Below are positions 14,578 through 17,177 of a DNA stretch of 17,177 nt, in pieces. The position numbers and the translations under genes are program-made. This DNA is from Bacillota bacterium (GTDB taxonomy: Bacteria; Bacillota_A; Clostridia; Peptostreptococcales; Anaerovoracaceae), in NCBI GenBank assembly GCA_017457585.1, contig JAFTHD010000050.1, positions 1-17,177 of the forward strand, written 5' to 3'. The notes below the pieces were generated by a model. That model was not told the origin of the DNA and searched no databases. It saw only the letters and a list, made by a program, of their open reading frames with translations. Each line of letters starts with the position of its first letter. Within the stretch, counting starts at the first letter, position 1.

Positions 14578-14765
14578 TCTGCATCTGCGATAGCATCCTT
14601 GAAGCCGCTCAGGGCATCGAAGGAACTGAAAAGTTTTGCTCTCCTGTCGAGTGGCATATAGGGATGGCGAATTCTGAAGATATCATTATCGGGATGAAGA
14701 GGGCGTCCTTTTAACGCAGCTTCCCGGTATCTGAATCCCGGAGGCATTTTCATATATCCTATCAT
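14553..14765 (-). CDS. YolD-like small protein
   Basis: This 70-residue protein resembles the YolD-like family, small proteins that accompany Y-family (UvrX/UmuC-like) polymerases in Firmicutes and may help them. The recognisable core is RHPYMPLDRRAKLFSSFDALSGFKDAI, matching the family's HPxMxxxDRAxxFxPFxALxGxxxAI pattern; the N-terminal part is family-like but divergent. The ATG is preceded by AAAGGAAAAG. It lies downstream of the polymerase gene on the same strand, 197 nt away, the expected partner position. The C-terminus (RHRGRA) is encoded inside the last 51-bp repeat, so its original end may have been altered. It is shorter than typical members (about 90 or more). Family assignment is by pattern and context. 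Confidence 0.75.
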   Translation of the reverse strand: MIGYMKMPPGFRYREAALKGRPLHPDNDIFRIRHPYMPLDRRAKLFSSFDALSGFKDAIADAESRHRGRA

Positions 14766-14820
14766 AGTCTTTTCCTTTTATAATTCACTGATAACTACTC
14801 GTGTAATAATTCATCTCTGC

Positions 14821-14880
14821 AATCACCGGCTTTGTTGTTAAGTCACCGGCTTTGTTGTTAAGTCGCTGGCTTTGCAGCTA
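14821..14880. repeat. Three tandem 20-bp repeats
   Basis: Units at 14821-14840, 14841-14860 and 14861-14880 share the form ARTCRCYGGCTTTGYWGYTA. The first two differ by one base and the third is more diverged. They lie in the 197-nt spacer between the polymerase and yolD-like genes. The rest of that spacer holds a small stem (GAAAC/GTTTC with a 4-nt loop, near 14940-14954) and nothing else recognised. There are no spacers between units, so this is not a CRISPR. Confidence 0.9.
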
Positions 14881-14962
14881 ATGGCACAGCGGTTTCTTTA
14901 TGAACGGGATGCGATAGCTGCTGGCCTCATGGCGTTTTAGAAACTTTCGTTTCCCGATATTG

Positions 14963-16396
14963 TTACTTACTGTGCCCACCGATTTGGTTGTTTCGATCTA
15001 TTGTTGTTGCCCCGTCAAGCAAATCCATACCCTTAATAATGGCGTTATTTCCATACTTGTGACGAACCTTTTGCATGGCCCACTGCATTCTTCGCTCGCG
15101 AGCCTGATCCTCGTAATCGGTGAACATGTTTAGTTGATATATCCCGTTATATTCGTGGGTATCATTGGCACAGATACCAAGCCTGCGAAAGAGCAGTCTG
15201 TGGTCGGTTTTCTGTTCGAACTGCTCCATTAGCGGAGCGGTTACGGATGCAGCTGAATTTGTTGCAGCCACAAGACTTATTGTCCCCTTTGAGTGTCCGG
15301 GATGCAGCCTGCCATAGAAGTCAGCGCTTACAGGACCATTGTATCCGGGAACCTTTTCGAGACTCCTGTAGTCGTATGAAACCCACCAGCTAAAGGAAGA
15401 TGACACTTTGTTTTTTTCATACATATTGCGGCAAAGAACATCTATCATTTCACGCATTACAAGGCAGGTTTCATCGTATTCGTACGCTCTTGGAAGGACC
15501 TGACCGTTGGACATGCTCTGGGAATCGCTTTTGTAACTTTTGACATCGGACATCGTTACAGGCTCTATGCCCCATGCATGATCCACAAGGATTTCTCCGT
15601 CAATTCCGAATGTCTTATAAAACCATTCCTCATCTATGAGGGAACGCTCGGCCACGTCTCCCATAGTGAACATGAGAGCCCTTTGGAGTCTTCGCGCCTT
15701 GCCTGAACCTATCTGCCAGAAGTCAGTGAGTGGTTTGTGATCCCAAAGCAGGTACTTATAGCTGTCCTCGTTCAGTTCTGCTATTCGAACTCCGTCTTTG
15801 TCCGGAGAAGACTTCTTGGCGACTATATCCATTGCGACCTTCGCCAGATACATGTTTGTCCCTATGCCTGCAGTGGCCGTAATTCCCGTAGTGTGAAGAA
15901 CATCACGGATTATGGTCATGGCCATAAGGTGAGCAGGTTCTACGCCTTCTGCTTCAGCCTGTTTGCGATAAAAATGAAGGTAACCGGTGCAGTCTATAAA
16001 ACATTCATCTATGCTGTAAACGTGTATATCTGCAGACGAAACGTACTGAAGGTATATTGAGTATATGAGAACCGAGATTCTCTCGTATTCCGCCATTCTC
16101 GGAGGAGCAACTATATAATCGACTTTAGTATTGTGGAGTTTTTCATAAAGGTATATCTTCTGCCTGGCTTCGAACAGTCTCGGACGCCCCGGGACACCGA
16201 TTTCCTTCAGTGCAGGGGAGACCGCAAGGCATATGGTCTTATCTGAACGGCTCTCGTCTGCCACAAGCAGCCTTGCTTTGAGGGGATCCAGTCCGCGGCT
16301 GACACACTCGACGGAGGCGTAGTAGGATTTGAGATCTATGCATATGTAGACCCTTTCGGAATCCTGAGGTTTTGCAATTTTGCCCAAAGAAGTCAC
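14963..16396 (-). CDS. Y-family translesion DNA polymerase (UvrX/UmuC-like)
   Basis: This 477-residue enzyme copies damaged DNA with low fidelity. The palm motif YICIDLKSYYASVEC carries Asp21 and the probable steric-gate Tyr26; VYSIDECFIDCTGYL carries the catalytic pair Asp130/Glu131. A thumb/HhH-like part follows (KPLTDFWQIGSGKARRL). QLNMF at 421-425 fits a beta-clamp binding motif. The end, NNAIIKGMDLLDGATTIDRNNQIGGHSK with its GATT and QIGGH pieces, is characteristic of the Firmicutes UmuC-like group. It is transcribed from a LexA-boxed promoter and followed by a yolD-like gene. The GTG start at 16396 is kept, but a TTG three codons on (16387) has AGGTGA at better spacing and may be the real start. 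Confidence 0.94.
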   Translation of the reverse strand: MTSLGKIAKPQDSERVYICIDLKSYYASVECVSRGLDPLKARLLVADESRSDKTICLAVSPALKEIGVPGRPRLFEARQKIYLYEKLHNTKVDYIVAPPRMAEYERISVLIYSIYLQYVSSADIHVYSIDECFIDCTGYLHFYRKQAEAEGVEPAHLMAMTIIRDVLHTTGITATAGIGTNMYLAKVAMDIVAKKSSPDKDGVRIAELNEDSYKYLLWDHKPLTDFWQIGSGKARRLQRALMFTMGDVAERSLIDEEWFYKTFGIDGEILVDHAWGIEPVTMSDVKSYKSDSQSMSNGQVLPRAYEYDETCLVMREMIDVLCRNMYEKNKVSSSFSWWVSYDYRSLEKVPGYNGPVSADFYGRLHPGHSKGTISLVAATNSAASVTAPLMEQFEQKTDHRLLFRRLGICANDTHEYNGIYQLNMFTDYEDQARERRMQWAMQKVRHKYGNNAIIKGMDLLDGATTIDRNNQIGGHSK

Positions 16397-16431
16397 CTGC
16401 CTTTCTCGTGAATACGGCGCGCGAACAAATA

Positions 16432-16445
16432 CGAACGTATGTTCT
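16432..16445 (-). promoter_or_regulatory. LexA (DinR/SOS) box of the polymerase operon
   Basis: CGAACGTATGTTCT matches the Firmicutes SOS consensus CGAACRNRYGTTYC at 13 of 14 positions and keeps the full GAAC-N4-GTTC palindrome. It sits immediately downstream of the -10 hexamer, over the expected transcription start, where bound LexA would block the polymerase promoter until DNA damage. Confidence 0.9.
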
Positions 16446-16446
16446 T

Positions 16447-16475
16447 ATTATAATCATGAGAGCCTGATGAGTCAA
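16447..16475 (-). promoter_or_regulatory. Promoter of the SOS polymerase
   Basis: On the minus strand TTGACT (plus 16470-16475) and TATAAT (plus 16447-16452) are spaced by 17 bp, a near-consensus promoter. Transcription should start near 16440, inside the LexA box. Confidence 0.85.
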
Positions 16476-16512
16476 GGTGCAAACGGCGTGTTGAGTCCTT
16501 TGGATCGGACTC

Positions 16513-16531
16513 ATGTGTGAAACTCACATAT
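16513..16531. promoter_or_regulatory. Inverted repeat between the divergent promoters
   Basis: ATGTGTGA and TCACATAT flank AAC, giving 8-bp arms with one mismatch and a perfect inner TGTGA/TCACA. It lies 38 bp behind the polymerase -35 and 35 bp before the DUF1848 -35, a place where an operator would fit. No regulator can be named. Confidence 0.35.
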
Positions 16532-16565
16532 GAAATTTCGATAGTTTGATTATTAAAGGGAAATG

Positions 16566-16595
16566 ATGACAAGTGCAGCGAGGATAAAGTATAAT
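16566..16595 (+). promoter_or_regulatory. Promoter of the DUF1848 gene
   Basis: ATGACA (16566-16571) and TATAAT (16590-16595) are 18 bp apart. The expected start near 16602 would lie about 34 nt before the ATG at 16636. An 11-codon ORF (16604-16639) begins right at this point and its stop overlaps the gene's ATG. Confidence 0.65.
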
Positions 16596-16635
16596 ATAGC
16601 CACATGATAATTGTTCTAAATTATACCGGTGAGAA

Positions 16636-17177
16636 ATGATAATTAACACAGGGAGCAGGACTGACGTTCCGGCATTTTACAGCAGATGGCTCTTAAACAG
16701 AATAAGAGAGGGTTTCGTTCTGGTCAGGAATCCTTATAACCCACAGCAGGTCACTAAGTATCTGCTGGATCCTAAGCTTGTGGATCTCATTGCCTTTTGC
16801 ACGAAAAATCCGGCTCCGATCTTGTCACACATGCACGAACTTGACAGATTCAGGCAGTTCTGGTTCGTCACTATAACAGCATATGGCAGGGACATTGAGC
16901 CAAATGTGCAGCCTGCAGGAGATGTGATCGAGTCCTTTCGTAAGCTGTCTGATTACGTCGGAGTAAATGCAGTGGGATGGAGATATGATCCTATATTCAT
17001 TGACGATAAGCATACTTTGCAATGGCATGTGAAAGCTTTTGAAAGGATGGCTGCAGAGCTTAGCGGATACACGAAGCAAGTCGTGATAAGCTTTATTGAT
17101 CTATATGAGAAGACAAAGAGAAATTTTCCCGATGTAAGACAGGTCAGCAGCGAAGAGAGACTTGTCATCGGAGAAGC
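16636..17177 (+). CDS. DUF1848 family protein (5' part)
   Basis: The reading frame from ATG 16636 runs open to the window edge, giving about 180 residues. It begins MIINTGSRTDVPAFYSRWLLNRIREGFVLVRNPYN, very like the DUF1848 start (SxRTDIPAFY, RIxxGxVxVRNPxNP), and continues with FCTKNPAPIL, TITAYGRDIEPN and WRYDPIFID, all landmarks of this family. The function is unknown; the C-terminus of the family carries a cysteine cluster recalling the radical SAM Fe-S motif, but that part is beyond the window. GGTGAG lies just before the ATG. It is divergent from the SOS polymerase with its own promoter, so co-regulation is not implied. Confidence 0.88.
   Translation, partial: MIINTGSRTDVPAFYSRWLLNRIREGFVLVRNPYNPQQVTKYLLDPKLVDLIAFCTKNPAPILSHMHELDRFRQFWFVTITAYGRDIEPNVQPAGDVIESFRKLSDYVGVNAVGWRYDPIFIDDKHTLQWHVKAFERMAAELSGYTKQVVISFIDLYEKTKRNFPDVRQVSSEERLVIGE

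Noticed and set aside
14437..14661. Plus-strand 74-codon ORF across the 51-bp repeats
   Set aside because: It has no ribosome site, is antisense to the yolD-like gene, and is open only because the period is divisible by three.
14425..14880. Tandem repeats as a CRISPR array
   Set aside because: The units are directly adjacent with no unique spacers and there are no cas genes.

Overview
The window looks like the chromosome of an anaerobic Clostridia-class Firmicute of roughly 50% GC. Pointers are a SCIFF peptide with its radical SAM maturase (a hallmark of Clostridia), a clostridial-type EtfAB pair, the short-form HisG plus HisZ, a Y-family polymerase with a YolD-like partner behind a Firmicutes-type LexA box, and frequent GTG/TTG starts with strong Shine-Dalgarno sites. 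Species cannot be assigned from this stretch.

Layout. 1-1586: 3' end of etfB, complete etfA and their terminator. 1610-3338 (minus strand): a ranthipeptide cassette with its promoter, a 47-codon SCIFF precursor (GTG start), a hairpin possibly acting as an attenuator, and the SPASM-type radical SAM maturase. 3403-4821 (plus): 5-formyltetrahydrofolate cyclo-ligase and larB, separated by three tandem hairpin repeats. 4832-11063 (plus): a promoter and the histidine genes hisZ-G-C-B-H-A-F-I; hisD, hisE and a histidinol-phosphatase are not present here. 11090-14296 (plus): a 1068-residue membrane protein with REC, degenerate GGDEF, EAL, two TM segments and an intact GGDEF, 26 nt after hisI and possibly read from the his promoter. 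14297-14962: repeat-rich DNA holding a small yolD-like gene (minus). 14963-16396 (minus): a Y-family translesion polymerase under a LexA-controlled promoter. 16636 to the end (plus): the start of a DUF1848 protein.

How parts work together. EtfAB carries electrons for acyl-CoA dehydrogenase-type reactions, probably encoded upstream. HisZ/HisG start histidine synthesis and the other his genes supply most later steps. The polymerase and YolD-like protein form an SOS mutagenesis unit. The multidomain protein can in principle both make and degrade c-di-GMP.

Most notable observations: (i) the SCIFF precursor has Ser at both positions (32 and 37) that form the thioether in characterised homologues, while an additional C-terminal Cys keeps the total at six; (ii) the c-di-GMP protein has Glu at the REC phosphoacceptor position and looks like a soluble response-regulator EAL protein fused to a membrane diguanylate cyclase; (iii) three separate intergenic regions carry three-copy tandem repeats, one of which includes the end of the yolD-like gene.
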